Shown one piece after another: positions 9,360 to 17,671 of a DNA stretch of 64,000 bases. How positions within the stretch are numbered: the first letter of the stretch is position 1; each line of letters begins with the position of its first letter. The notes beneath the pieces are model-generated. The model did no database searches. It worked only from the letters and a program-made list of their open reading frames with translations, and was not told the DNA's origin. The DNA lies in contig JAMLGR010000003.1 in the NCBI GenBank assembly GCA_023957775.1, positions 186,001 to 250,000 of the forward strand, given 5' to 3'. This DNA is from Fimbriimonadaceae bacterium. Its GTDB lineage: Bacteria; Armatimonadota; Fimbriimonadia; Fimbriimonadales; Fimbriimonadaceae. The position numbers and the translations under genes are program-made.

Positions 9360-9477
9360 GGGAATCGGGAGTCGGGAATCGGGAGTCGGAATTGGGAGAC
9401 GGGAGTCGGGAGACGGGAATCGGGAATTGGGAGACGGGAGTCGGGAGACGGGAATCGGGAGACGGGAATCGGGAGAC
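9360..9477. repeat. GGGAATC/GGGAGAC heptamer minisatellite
   Basis: About 17 tandem heptamers of form GGGARWC or GGGAGWC, in the 156-base gap between the class II aldolase stop and the metallophosphoesterase start. The plus strand has a G-triplet every seven bases, so it could fold as stacked G-quadruplexes. The minus-strand transcript would be C-rich. Confidence 0.9.
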
Positions 9478-9492
9478 GGGCGGCAGTCGGGG

Positions 9493-10125
9493 TTACAGGC
9501 GGCCGTGCAGGTGGTGTTTGAGCGCTTCGAACGCCTCGGCGGGCAGGGGTTTTGCGCCGCCTAGCGCCTCGGCCCGCATCAAGACCACCGCGATGCGCTC
9601 GAGGGTCTCCATCCGTTGGACGGCGTCTTCGAGGTCTCTGCCCAAAGTCACGGCGCCGTGGTGGCCCAGGAGGAAGGTCTTGTGCTTGGGAAAGGCGTCC
9701 TCCATCGCGTCGGGAAGCGCGTCGGTTCCGGCCATGGCGAAGGGGATGAGCGCGACGGGGCCCAGCACGATCATCGCCTCCGGCAAGACGTCGTCGGGAA
9801 TCGTGCGTCCGGCCACGGCGAACGCGGTCGCGGTCGGCGGGTGCGCATGCACGACCGCCCCGCAGTCGGGTCGGCGCGCCAGCGCGCGCAGGTGCAGGCG
9901 GATTTCGCTGCTGGGACGCCCTCCGTCGACGGGTCGCCCGCCGGGGTCGAGCACGACCAGCGACTCGGGCTCGAGGTGCCCCTTGGACCCTCCGCTCGGC
10001 GTACACAGGATCGACCCGTCCTCAAGCCGCGCGCTCAGGTTCCCTTCCGACGCGCCCACCAGGCCCCGCTCCCACAGCAGCCGCCCGGCGCGGCACATCG
10101 CCTCCCGCAGCGCCTGCTCGGTCAC
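9493..10125 (-). CDS. Class II aldolase/adducin family protein
   Basis: 210-residue protein of the AraD/FucA/MtnB fold. Zinc ligands are visible as His-x-His in VVHAHPPTAT and His in LLGHHGAVTLG; GNLSARL and CTPSGGSKG are the phosphate-binding segments. These enzymes do retro-aldol cleavage, epimerisation or dehydration of sugar phosphates; SSEIRLHLR is typical. GTG at 10125 overlaps the RidA stop as GTGA, and the frame extension to 10206 is ignored. The substrate cannot be read from the sequence. Confidence 0.88.
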   Translation of the reverse strand: MTEQALREAMCRAGRLLWERGLVGASEGNLSARLEDGSILCTPSGGSKGHLEPESLVVLDPGGRPVDGGRPSSEIRLHLRALARRPDCGAVVHAHPPTATAFAVAGRTIPDDVLPEAMIVLGPVALIPFAMAGTDALPDAMEDAFPKHKTFLLGHHGAVTLGRDLEDAVQRMETLERIAVVLMRAEALGGAKPLPAEAFEALKHHLHGRL

Positions 10126-10517
10126 GAGGCCACCACCGCCTCGGCTTCGATCTCCACGAGGATCGCGGGGTCGATCAAAGCCGCGACCTGCACGAGCGTC
10201 GCGCACGGCCCGGTCTCTCCAAACGCCTCTTTGTGGGCGCGCCCCACGGCCTCCCAGTCGTTCACATCGGTCACGTACATCCGCGTGCGCACCACGTCTT
10301 GCATGCCGGCACCGAGCTCTTCAAGTGCCTTCGCGATCTTCGCGAACGCGTGTTGCGCCTGGCCGAAGGGATCCCCCACACACGCCACTTTCCCCTCGGT
10401 GTCGGTCGCGGTTGTGCCGCTCACCCAAACCAGGGGCCCCAGGCGCACGGCGCGCGAGTATCCTACGCGAGCCTCCCACGGTGACCCCGACGTCACCTTT
10501 CGACGTTGCCAAACCAT
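10122..10517 (-). CDS. RidA/YjgF-like protein lacking the catalytic arginine
   Basis: 131 aa, RidA family trimer-forming fold: GPLVWVSGTTATD, VVRTRMYVTDV, LVQVAALIDPAILVEIEAEAV. Classical RidA deaminates reactive 2-aminoacrylate and uses the Arg of a P-A-R-(S/T) motif near the C-terminus. Here that position reads GPCATLVQV, with no Arg, so imine deaminase activity is doubtful; several Rid subfamilies without this Arg exist. Translationally coupled to the class II aldolase, suggesting a joint role in a carbohydrate or amino-acid side pathway. ATG at 10517; TTG at 10544 possible. Confidence 0.85.
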   Translation of the reverse strand: MVWQRRKVTSGSPWEARVGYSRAVRLGPLVWVSGTTATDTEGKVACVGDPFGQAQHAFAKIAKALEELGAGMQDVVRTRMYVTDVNDWEAVGRAHKEAFGETGPCATLVQVAALIDPAILVEIEAEAVVAS

Positions 10518-10550
10518 ACGAAGGATGCTACCGTGAGCCGACAATAGCTA

Positions 10551-10582
10551 GAGTCCAGCGCGGACTCTCCCACTTTGGGAGA
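10551..10582. other. Two overlapping hairpins in the divergent promoter region
   Basis: GAGTCC-AGCGC-GGACTC (10551-10567) is immediately followed by TCTCCCA-CTT-TGGGAGA (10566-10582), sharing two bases. They lie between the divergent RidA and S41 genes, about 40 bases before the S41 ATG. They could be a mutually exclusive 5'-leader structure or an operator pair. Confidence 0.5.
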
Positions 10583-10620
10583 ACTTGTGCCCGACGAACA
10601 ACGTTAATACAAGAGAAGTC

Positions 10621-11865
10621 ATGAAGAACATCGCCCAACACCTCACCCGTGCTTTTGCGGGCCTCGCCCTGGCTGCCTTGGTCGCCGCCCCGGCCTTGGT
10701 CCAAGCCCAAACCCCCATCACCAAGGAAGAGAAGGACGAGGTCTTGACCCGCATGACCGAGTTGATCACCCGAAACGCCTTTGTTCCGGGGGTGGACTTC
10801 AGCAAATGGGCCGGCTACGTGGACAAGGAGCGCACCGAGATCGACGATGCGAAGGATGCCGAATCGTTCAACACCGCCGTCAACAAGGCGCTGCAGCAGT
10901 TCGGGTTCAGTCACATTGTGCTGATGAGTCCCCAAGCCGCTCGGGCGCGCGTCGATCGATCCGTGATCGGCATCGGTGTGACCATCGTGCAGGAGGAGGG
11001 TGGCTTCAGGGTCGTGATGACGATTCCCGACGCCCCGGCCACCAAGGCGGGCATCGTGCCGGGCGACCTTCTTCTCGAAGCGGACGGCAAGAAGTTGGAG
11101 ACCACGACCCAGATCACGGGTCAAGAGGGAACCGATGTTTCAATCAAGCTCCGCAAGGAGGACGGCACGGAAAAGACCGTCACGCTCACGCGCACCAAAT
11201 TCTCCACGGTTCGCCCCGAGACGCTGACCTGGGCGAACGACGACACGGCCGTCATCAAGATCTACACCTTTGACCTGAGCTACGACCGCAAGAATGTCGA
11301 GGAGCTGATGGAGCAGGCCGCCAAGGCCAAGAACCTGATCGTCGACCTGCGGTCCAACGGCGGTGGCGCCGTCGTCAACATGACGCACTTCCTCAGCCTG
11401 CTCATGCCCCCCGGCACGCCGATCGGCAGCTTCATTACGAAGCGCACGGTCGAGCGCTTCGTCGAGGACACGCAAGGCGACCCCAACGACGTCGTCGCGA
11501 TCGCCAAGTGGTCCCCTTCGAAGCTGCGCACCATGAAGGGCCGAATCGAGCCGTTCACCGGCAAGGTGGCGATCCTGCTGAACGAGGGCTCGGGCAGCGC
11601 GTCGGAGATCGCCGCCGCAGCGCTCAAGGACAATCTGGAAGCGCCGATCGTCGGCCACCCGTCGGCAGGCGCGGTCTTGGCGTCGATCATGGTCCCCCTG
11701 CCTCAGGGATTCATGCTGCAGTACCCGATCACGGACTACGTGACGCTCAAGGGCCTCCGCCTCGAAGGGAACGGCCTCAAGCCCGACGTCGAGGCTCCGA
11801 CGCCCCGCTACAACGAGAAGGATGTGGCCGTCGAAAAGGCCGTGTCCCTGCTCAAGCACGGCTAA
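10621..11865 (+). CDS. Secreted S41 family peptidase with PDZ domain
   Basis: 414 aa with signal peptide (AFAGLALAALVAAPALVQA). PDZ domain about residues 100-195 (PATKAGIVPGDLLLEADGK), then the S41 peptidase domain with NLIVDLRSNGGGAV and the nucleophile region LLNEGSGSASEIAAAAL. The usual T-x-G-K general-base segment of CtpA reads HPSAGAVLAS, with no Lys; S41 members of this second type exist (tricorn/IRBP-like groups). Probably a periplasmic processing protease. ATG at 10621; an upstream in-frame ATG at 10585 would spoil the signal peptide. Confidence 0.85.
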   Translation: MKNIAQHLTRAFAGLALAALVAAPALVQAQTPITKEEKDEVLTRMTELITRNAFVPGVDFSKWAGYVDKERTEIDDAKDAESFNTAVNKALQQFGFSHIVLMSPQAARARVDRSVIGIGVTIVQEEGGFRVVMTIPDAPATKAGIVPGDLLLEADGKKLETTTQITGQEGTDVSIKLRKEDGTEKTVTLTRTKFSTVRPETLTWANDDTAVIKIYTFDLSYDRKNVEELMEQAAKAKNLIVDLRSNGGGAVVNMTHFLSLLMPPGTPIGSFITKRTVERFVEDTQGDPNDVVAIAKWSPSKLRTMKGRIEPFTGKVAILLNEGSGSASEIAAAALKDNLEAPIVGHPSAGAVLASIMVPLPQGFMLQYPITDYVTLKGLRLEGNGLKPDVEAPTPRYNEKDVAVEKAVSLLKHG

Positions 11866-11899
11866 CCTCGCCTCATCGGGTGCTCATCTGGTGCTCACC

Positions 11900-12024
11900 G
11901 GGTGCCACGCCCGCTGGACGGGCGTGCGCCAAAGCGCTCACCGGGTGCCACGCCCGCTGGACGGGCGTGCGCTCAAGCTTTGAGCGGAGAGCCTCAGCAC
12001 GCCCGCCAAGCGGGCGTGGCACCC
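11900..12024. repeat. Three REP-like palindromic units, two direct and one inverted
   Basis: Copies at 11900-11926 and 11943-11969 are identical 27-mers; 11998-12024 is an inverted copy. Each can form an 8-bp GC stem, and outer copies can pair with the inner ones. They fill the gap between the convergent S41 gene and the LolA-like gene, consistent with a strong bidirectional terminator. Confidence 0.85.
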
Positions 12025-12055
12025 AGGGGTGTTGCGACAAGCTCTTCGCCCACAC

Positions 12056-13327
12056 TTAGTTCCTAGACAACAACTCGCCCAGTGGTTTGGCCCCCTGGGC
12101 GGCCACGCTGAACGTCTCGCCCGTGGGCAGCGGCGTGTACGCGAACACCTTCTCGCTCTCGGAGACCAGCTTTCCCTTGGCATCCCGGTTCTCCGTCGAC
12201 AGCACGGCGATCAACCCGTTGTCCTTCCGAATCCAAGCGGAGATGCGAACGCCGGGGCTGGCGATCTCCAAGATGTCGCACGGGACGCCCTCGCGCACGA
12301 TGGACCCGACGACCCGCGCCTTCATGCCCGGTCCCAGAAGCTCCCGCATCGGGTTGCGACGGGCCAGGAGGAGGCGCAGGAACGGATCGATGGGACGGTT
12401 GGCCGCAGAGAGCGCGGAGAGCAGCTCCATCAGCGAACACTTGCCCGAGTACGCGCCTCCCGGCAACTCCAACGTCGCGGCCCTCCCGTCGAAAACCCAC
12501 TGGTAATCGGCGCCCCGCTGCAGCCCTTCGCGCCCGTCCACAGCCGCCGACACGGAACCGTCCGACCCGCCGACGGTGAACGCCCCGCGTCGGTAGTTCT
12601 CGTAGGCGCGAATGCTCTTGTTCGCCAGCGCCTTGGCTTGCGCATCGGCGTAGGTCGCAGCGGCGCCCACGTAGAACGCGGGCACCTCGATCCAACTGCC
12701 CGCGGGCGCGAAGTCGATGCGCGGGGGCGCCGCGGAGTACCGGAACGTCCAATCCAACGTGCCGTTGGGGATCTCCAAATGCACCGCGCGCAGCGTGAAC
12801 TGCGACGCGTCGAGGTCGAACCTCGCCGAAGAGGCGCCGGTGGCGTGCTGCAGCCGCAGCAGACCCGGCTTACGGACCATCTGCCAGTTCGTCACCTGCT
12901 CGTACCGCGCAAGGAACGCCGCCAGCACGCTCGGCTCCAACACGGCCTGGACGGCATCGTCCAACCCGCCGAGCAGCAGCACGAAGCGCTCGGCCAGCGT
13001 TCCCTTCGGCGGCGCATCGCGCTTGAGGAACTCGTTGGCCACCATGTCGAAACCTGTCAGGCGGCCCGGCGTCAACAGGTAGCGGCGATCCGTCGCGGGT
13101 CGGCCCTCGCGTTTCGGCTCTTGGACCCTCAACAGAGCGCGATCGGGTCGCGAGAAAGCGAGGTCAAAGCGGCCGCCGCCCGGGCTTAGGCCCGCGTAGT
13201 CCAACTTCGATTCGACCGCGATGGACGCCGATCGCATCGCCTTGTGCGCGGCCAGGCAGTGCTTGAACGCCTCCTCCGGCGTCTGCGGCTGTCCCGCAAG
13301 CAGCGCGAGCATCAAGATCATCGTCAT
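12056..13327 (-). CDS. Secreted LolA-like/DUF2092-like hypothetical protein
   Basis: 423 aa with a short signal peptide (MTMILMLALLAGQPQTPEE). Sequence style (hydrophobic beta strands such as FDLAFSRPDRALLRVQ, YLLTPGRLTGFDM, GVPCDILEIASPGVRISAWIRKDNGLI) resembles lipoprotein-carrier LolA/outer-membrane lipoprotein-sorting folds and DUF2092, which bind lipid-like groups, but no diagnostic residue is available. ATG at 13327 overlaps the permease stop as ATGA. It is the last gene of the ABC operon, so a role at the envelope linked to that transporter is possible but unproven. Confidence 0.6.
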   Translation of the reverse strand: MTMILMLALLAGQPQTPEEAFKHCLAAHKAMRSASIAVESKLDYAGLSPGGGRFDLAFSRPDRALLRVQEPKREGRPATDRRYLLTPGRLTGFDMVANEFLKRDAPPKGTLAERFVLLLGGLDDAVQAVLEPSVLAAFLARYEQVTNWQMVRKPGLLRLQHATGASSARFDLDASQFTLRAVHLEIPNGTLDWTFRYSAAPPRIDFAPAGSWIEVPAFYVGAAATYADAQAKALANKSIRAYENYRRGAFTVGGSDGSVSAAVDGREGLQRGADYQWVFDGRAATLELPGGAYSGKCSLMELLSALSAANRPIDPFLRLLLARRNPMRELLGPGMKARVVGSIVREGVPCDILEIASPGVRISAWIRKDNGLIAVLSTENRDAKGKLVSESEKVFAYTPLPTGETFSVAAQGAKPLGELLSRN

Positions 13328-14175
13328 AGCTTGCCCAGTCCGGCCGGGGCCCGCGATTTGCCGAGCGCGCCCGCCAGGGCGATCACGGTGACGACGTACG
13401 GGAGAACCTGCCACACTTCGGACGGGATCCGGGCCCCCGCGAGTTCCGTGCCCTGCATCTGAAGCTGAAGCGCCGTGGCGAATCCAAAGCCCACGCACGC
13501 GAGTGCGCCGGGAATCGGCCGCCAACCCCCGAGGATCAGCGCCGCCAAGGCGATGAATCCGCGTCCGGAGGTCATGCCGTCGGTGAAACGCCCTGCGTTG
13601 GTCACCAACATCGCCCCAGCCAAGCCGCACAACACCCCGGTGGCCAGCAGACCGAAGAACCGCACCCTCAGAGGAGCAACCCCCATCTGCCTGGCCTTGT
13701 CGGGATCGCTTCCCACCGCCAGGAGGTGCAACCCCGGCCGCGTGCGACGCGCCGCAAACCACAAGGCAAGGGGCACGAGCACGGCGAGCACGTAGTACGC
13801 CTCGAGCGGGAACTTGGGAATCTCGCCCGCGTGCGCGGGATCCGTGAACGCCTTGTCCAGGAAGTTCGTGCCCCCAAGTGCGATCGCGTTGATCGCCATC
13901 CCGCTCACCACGTGATCGACCCGGAACGACTGCGTGATCAGCCAGTGGAGGAGACTCATCACGATCGCCGCACCGATGCCGGCCAACAGCCCGAACGGCG
14001 CACTGTGCGTCCCGAGGCCCACCAGGGCCGTCGCCGCGGCGGCCATCAGCATCTTCCCTTCCAACGCGATGTTGATCACACCCCCGCGTTCGCTGGTGAA
14101 ACCGCCCATGGCCGCGAGAATCAGCGGGGCGCTCAACGTCACCGTGCTCAGCAGCAGAATCGTCAGGCCGGACAC
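13324..14175 (-). CDS. BMP-type ABC transporter permease (second subunit)
   Basis: 283 aa integral membrane permease like NupQ/YufQ, which imports nucleosides with a BMP-family lipoprotein. Characteristic: GFTSERGGVINIALEGKMLMAA, HVVSGMAINAIALGGTNFL and TSGRGFIALAALILGGWRPIPGALA, the coupling-helix region. The GTG at 14175 overlaps the preceding permease by 13 bases. It pairs with the 14163-15158 subunit and the ATPase. No BMP substrate-binding protein is in the cluster. Confidence 0.9.
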   Translation of the reverse strand: MSGLTILLLSTVTLSAPLILAAMGGFTSERGGVINIALEGKMLMAAAATALVGLGTHSAPFGLLAGIGAAIVMSLLHWLITQSFRVDHVVSGMAINAIALGGTNFLDKAFTDPAHAGEIPKFPLEAYYVLAVLVPLALWFAARRTRPGLHLLAVGSDPDKARQMGVAPLRVRFFGLLATGVLCGLAGAMLVTNAGRFTDGMTSGRGFIALAALILGGWRPIPGALACVGFGFATALQLQMQGTELAGARIPSEVWQVLPYVVTVIALAGALGKSRAPAGLGKL

Positions 14176-15158
14176 TGCACCCTCCGGTACCGCACCGCCG
14201 CGAAGATGAGAATCAACAGGCCGAGCACCACGCCTGTGATGCCCTTGGGCACCCCCAGAATCTGCACGGCTGTGCCCCCTTTGGCCAGCACGCCGAACAG
14301 AAGGGCCGCTGGGAGCACGCCCCACGCGCTCGCCCCGGCAAGCAGTGCGACACCTAGGGCGTCGAACCCGTAGCCGGGCGAGAAGCCCGAGTAAAAGCGC
14401 CCCTCGTAAGCCAGCACCTGAAGCGCGCCCGCAAGCCCTCCCAACGCGCCCGAGGCCATCATCGCCAGCGTCGTCACGCGGCGACTCGAGACGCCCGCGG
14501 TCTCGGCGGCGGTCGGGTTCGCGCCCACCGCCTGAAGCTCGTACCCACCCACGCTGGACCGGAGCCACCACGCCATGGCACCGGTCAACACGACGCCGAT
14601 CACCAACGCGAGGCTCAGCGACCAATCCTCGCCCGAGGCCACCGCAGGCAGAAGCAAGGCGTCCGGAATCGAGGCCGTCGTCGTGCTCTCCTGGCCCGGC
14701 GCCTTGAGGGGCCCGGCCACCAGGGCAGTCGTCAACAAGGCCGCGACGCTGTTGAGCATGATCGTGGTGATCACCTCGTGCCCGCCGCGATACGCCTTGA
14801 TCCAGCCGGCGGGAAACGCCCAGGCCGCGCCGGCGACCATCCCCGCCGCCACGCCCAAAATCACGCCGATCACCCCAGGAAGCCTCAGGACAACGACCGT
14901 GCAGGTCATCGCCCCGACCAGAAGCTGTCCTTCGACACCGATGTTGAACAACCCCGCGCGAAGGGCCAAGAAGACCGCCAGCCCCGCGATGAGGAGCGGG
15001 GTCGTCTCCTTCAGGGTCCCCCCGATTGCACGCGGCGAACCCAGGCTCCCACGCAGCAACGTTTGGAGGGCCTCCAACGGGGCGACGTCCGTGGCCAGGA
15101 TCGCGGCCGCCAGAAGGGCGACGGCGCCGATCACCAGAGCGAGCAGCTTCCAGTTCAC
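14163..15158 (-). CDS. BMP-type ABC transporter permease (first subunit)
   Basis: 331 aa with about eight to ten helices, similar to NupP/YufP. Conserved segments: ALRAGLFNIGVEGQLLVGAM, HEVITTIMLNSVAALL and GYGFDALGVALLAGASAWGVLPAALLFG. Forms the translocation pore together with the next gene. GTG start at 15158 overlaps the ATPase stop as GTGA, indicating coupled translation. Confidence 0.92.
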   Translation of the reverse strand: MNWKLLALVIGAVALLAAAILATDVAPLEALQTLLRGSLGSPRAIGGTLKETTPLLIAGLAVFLALRAGLFNIGVEGQLLVGAMTCTVVVLRLPGVIGVILGVAAGMVAGAAWAFPAGWIKAYRGGHEVITTIMLNSVAALLTTALVAGPLKAPGQESTTTASIPDALLLPAVASGEDWSLSLALVIGVVLTGAMAWWLRSSVGGYELQAVGANPTAAETAGVSSRRVTTLAMMASGALGGLAGALQVLAYEGRFYSGFSPGYGFDALGVALLAGASAWGVLPAALLFGVLAKGGTAVQILGVPKGITGVVLGLLILIFAAVRYRRVQCPA

Positions 15159-16657
15159 GCCGCTCCCACCATCAGGCGACCGATCGTCGCGCGGTCTTTG
15201 GCAAAGCCCGACGGGGGCTCCACCAGTCGCCCCGCGTTCATCACCAGAATCCGGTCGCAGTGTTCGAGCAGTTCGTCAAGGTCGAAGCTCACCACCAGCG
15301 CGGCCGCCCCCGCACGGCACTGACCCCGAAGGGCTTCGTACACCTGGCGCGTGCCATCGATGTCCAGTCCGCGCGCGGGTTGGAACGCGAGGATCAGCCG
15401 GGGATCCAGCGCGAGGGCCCGGGCGGCCACAAAGCGCTGCTGGTTACCGCCCGACAAGCTGGAAATCGGCTGCTGAAACCCTCCATGCCGGGTTCCAAAC
15501 CGCTCTGCCACCCGTACGGCCAGCGCGTGGCGCTCAGCCCGGTCGATGCGCATCCCACGGGTCAAAGGCGGCAGCCGCTGCAACCCGAGGGCCGCGTTCT
15601 CTTCGAGCGACCACTCCTCGATCACCCCCTCCTCGTGCCGATCTTCGGGAATCAACCTAACTCCGCGGGCGATGCGGTCTGCGGTGCTCAGCGTCCCCAG
15701 GGGCTGCCCTTGCAATTCCATGGTGCCAGCCACGGACGGCACCACCCCGGCCAGAGCGTGAACCAGCTCGCGCTGGCCCGACCCGTCGACACCCGCGATG
15801 CCGACCAGCTCCCCTTCGCGAAGCTCGAAACCCACTTCCTTCAGCGCTTCGTCGCCACGCGCGCCACGGACGACGAGGCCCTCGACGCGCAAGGTCACTT
15901 CGCCTCGGGCCGGCGCCGGATGCTCGCCAACAGGCTCGAGGGAGTGGCCCACGATCCATTCGGCCAACTCGGCGGAACTCGTGTCCGCAACCCGGCTCTC
16001 CCCCACCTTCCGTCCGCCTCGCAGCACCGTGACGTCGGCGCAATGGTCCATCACTTCGGGCAGACGATGGGTGACCAGTATCAGGGTCGCCCCTTCGGCG
16101 GCAAGTCGCCCAAGGCTCTCGAAGAGGGCCTCCCCGTCGGCGGGTGAAAGCATCGCGGTGGGTTCGTCGAGGATCATGATGCGGGAGCGCCTCCAAAGGA
16201 GCTTCAAGATCTCGAGCTTTTGCGCGGCTCCCGGGCTCAGGCCCCGCGCGGGCGCCTCCCAATCGAACGCGAACCCCATCCGCGTGGCCAGTTCCTGGGC
16301 GCGCCTGCCCGCTTCGCGAAGGTCGATGAATTGGGAAGGCTCGGCGCCCAGCATCAGGTTTTGAAGGCAAGTGAGTTCCGGAATGATGCTGTAGTGCTGG
16401 CTGACCATACCGATCCCCGCGGCGATGGCATCGGAGGAGCGGCGGAACTCCACCTCCTTCCCGTCAAGGAGGATCGTCCCGGCATCCGGCTTCAAGGAGC
16501 CGTAGAGGGCCCGCATCAGGGTGGTCTTGCCCGCTCCGTTCTCGCCCACGATCGCGTGGATGCCTCCGGAGGCCACCGAGATCGAGACCTCGGACAAGGC
16601 TTGCACCGATCCGAAGCGCTTCGAGATGCCGCGCATCTCGACTGCGGGTCGAATCAC
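15155..16657 (-). CDS. BMP-type ABC transporter ATP-binding protein (two NBDs)
   Basis: 500-residue double ATPase in the RbsA/XylG/NupO style. The first half has Walker A GENGAGKTTLM, signature LSPGAAQKLEI and Walker B RIMILDEPTAM. The second half is degenerate at Walker A (GVDGSGQREL) but has signature LSGGNQQRFVAARAL and RLILAFQPARGLDI, typical of the asymmetric pairs in sugar and nucleoside importers. GTG at 16657 overlaps the dehydrogenase stop (GTGA). It drives import through the two downstream permeases. Confidence 0.94.
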   Translation of the reverse strand: MIRPAVEMRGISKRFGSVQALSEVSISVASGGIHAIVGENGAGKTTLMRALYGSLKPDAGTILLDGKEVEFRRSSDAIAAGIGMVSQHYSIIPELTCLQNLMLGAEPSQFIDLREAGRRAQELATRMGFAFDWEAPARGLSPGAAQKLEILKLLWRRSRIMILDEPTAMLSPADGEALFESLGRLAAEGATLILVTHRLPEVMDHCADVTVLRGGRKVGESRVADTSSAELAEWIVGHSLEPVGEHPAPARGEVTLRVEGLVVRGARGDEALKEVGFELREGELVGIAGVDGSGQRELVHALAGVVPSVAGTMELQGQPLGTLSTADRIARGVRLIPEDRHEEGVIEEWSLEENAALGLQRLPPLTRGMRIDRAERHALAVRVAERFGTRHGGFQQPISSLSGGNQQRFVAARALALDPRLILAFQPARGLDIDGTRQVYEALRGQCRAGAAALVVSFDLDELLEHCDRILVMNAGRLVEPPSGFAKDRATIGRLMVGAA

Positions 16658-17523
16658 TCGTCGAACCCCATCCGTCGCATCGCGTCAAACAAGCCCGCCG
16701 TCGTCCAATCGCCATGCCCCTCGTCGGCAAGGCGCTTGAGGAGCCGATCCACCGTGGCCGTTCCGGGCGTGGCGGCGTCGATCGCCTGGGCGGCTTCCCG
16801 CACGTATCCGAAGTCTTTGAGTTGGTTCGCGACCGAGAACCCGGGGCGCCAATCCTCGGCGAGGATCATCGGTCCGTAGTTCTCGAACGCCCAACTGCCC
16901 GCCGCGCCCGAACCGATGAGCTCGTGGGCCTGCTTGAGATCGAGACCCGCCTTGGCCGCAAAGCTGAGCGACTCGCAAAGTCCGAGCAACGCTCCTCCTA
17001 CGGCGATCTGGTTGGCCATCTTCATCATCTGGCCCGCGCCGGGCCCTCCCACGCGCTCGGCCCGCCTGGCGTAGGTGTTCAGCACGGGCATGGCTGCGCG
17101 GACGTTGGCTTCACTGCCCCCGCAGAAGATCGTGAGGGAGCCGCGCTGAGCCCCTGCGCTGCCTCCGGTGATCGGCGCGTCGACAAACGCGAAGCCCTCG
17201 GCACCGAGTTCGCCGTGGATTTCAATCGCGGCAGTGGGCGAAATCGTCGAGTGGTCCACAAACAACGTGCCGGGCCGGGCACGGCGCGTGAGGGCCGCGA
17301 GGCACTCGCGGACGTCTTCGGTCCGAGTCACACACAGGAAGACCCGGTCGCACGAAGCCCCGAGCGACTCGAGGTCCGGCGCGACTTCGACGCGCCGCCG
17401 GGCGAGCGCCTCGGTCTTTTCGGGCGTTCGGTTCCACACGGCCAGTTCGAAACCACCCGACAACACATGGGATGCCATCGGCCCTCCCATCACTCCCAAA
17501 CCCACAAATCCGACTCGACTCAC
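16654..17523 (-). CDS. 3-hydroxyisobutyrate dehydrogenase-like NAD(P) oxidoreductase
   Basis: 289 aa beta-hydroxyacid dehydrogenase. Rossmann motif VGFVGLGVMGGPMA at the N-terminus, substrate segment DAPITGGSAGAQRGSLTIFCGG and catalytic Lys in GQMMKMANQ. The family oxidises 3-hydroxyisobutyrate, tartronate semialdehyde, or 6-phosphogluconate relatives. GTG at 17523 has GGAGGCGAGG directly upstream; the track extension to 17607 is discarded. First gene of the overlapping five-gene minus-strand operon with the ABC importer, so its substrate may derive from the imported compound. Confidence 0.88.
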   Translation of the reverse strand: MSRVGFVGLGVMGGPMASHVLSGGFELAVWNRTPEKTEALARRRVEVAPDLESLGASCDRVFLCVTRTEDVRECLAALTRRARPGTLFVDHSTISPTAAIEIHGELGAEGFAFVDAPITGGSAGAQRGSLTIFCGGSEANVRAAMPVLNTYARRAERVGGPGAGQMMKMANQIAVGGALLGLCESLSFAAKAGLDLKQAHELIGSGAAGSWAFENYGPMILAEDWRPGFSVANQLKDFGYVREAAQAIDAATPGTATVDRLLKRLADEGHGDWTTAGLFDAMRRMGFDE

Positions 17524-17612
17524 CCTCGCCTCCAACCGGCTCCATGCTACCCCTCGCGGTCTGGACGGACACCTCTCGGCAAGTTGCCAGGTACCGACTG
17601 CGAGCACAATTG

Positions 17613-17641
17613 TTGTGTTCTCGTAAAAATCGTCGTAGGAT
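17613..17641 (+). promoter_or_regulatory. Candidate sigma-70 promoter for pseudopilin 1
   Basis: TTGTGT at 17613-17618, 17-base spacer, TAGGAT at 17636-17641. The region is AT-rich against its surroundings and lies 31 bases before the start codon at 17672, with TGGAGG as ribosome site. The block TCGTCGTAsGATGA recurs before pseudopilin 2. Confidence 0.6.
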
Positions 17642-17671
17642 GAGAGCGCAATTCATCCTTTGGAGGTCTCC

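Noticed and set aside
9360-9477. CRISPR array
   Set aside because: Units are seven bases without spacers; it is a minisatellite. No cas genes are nearby.
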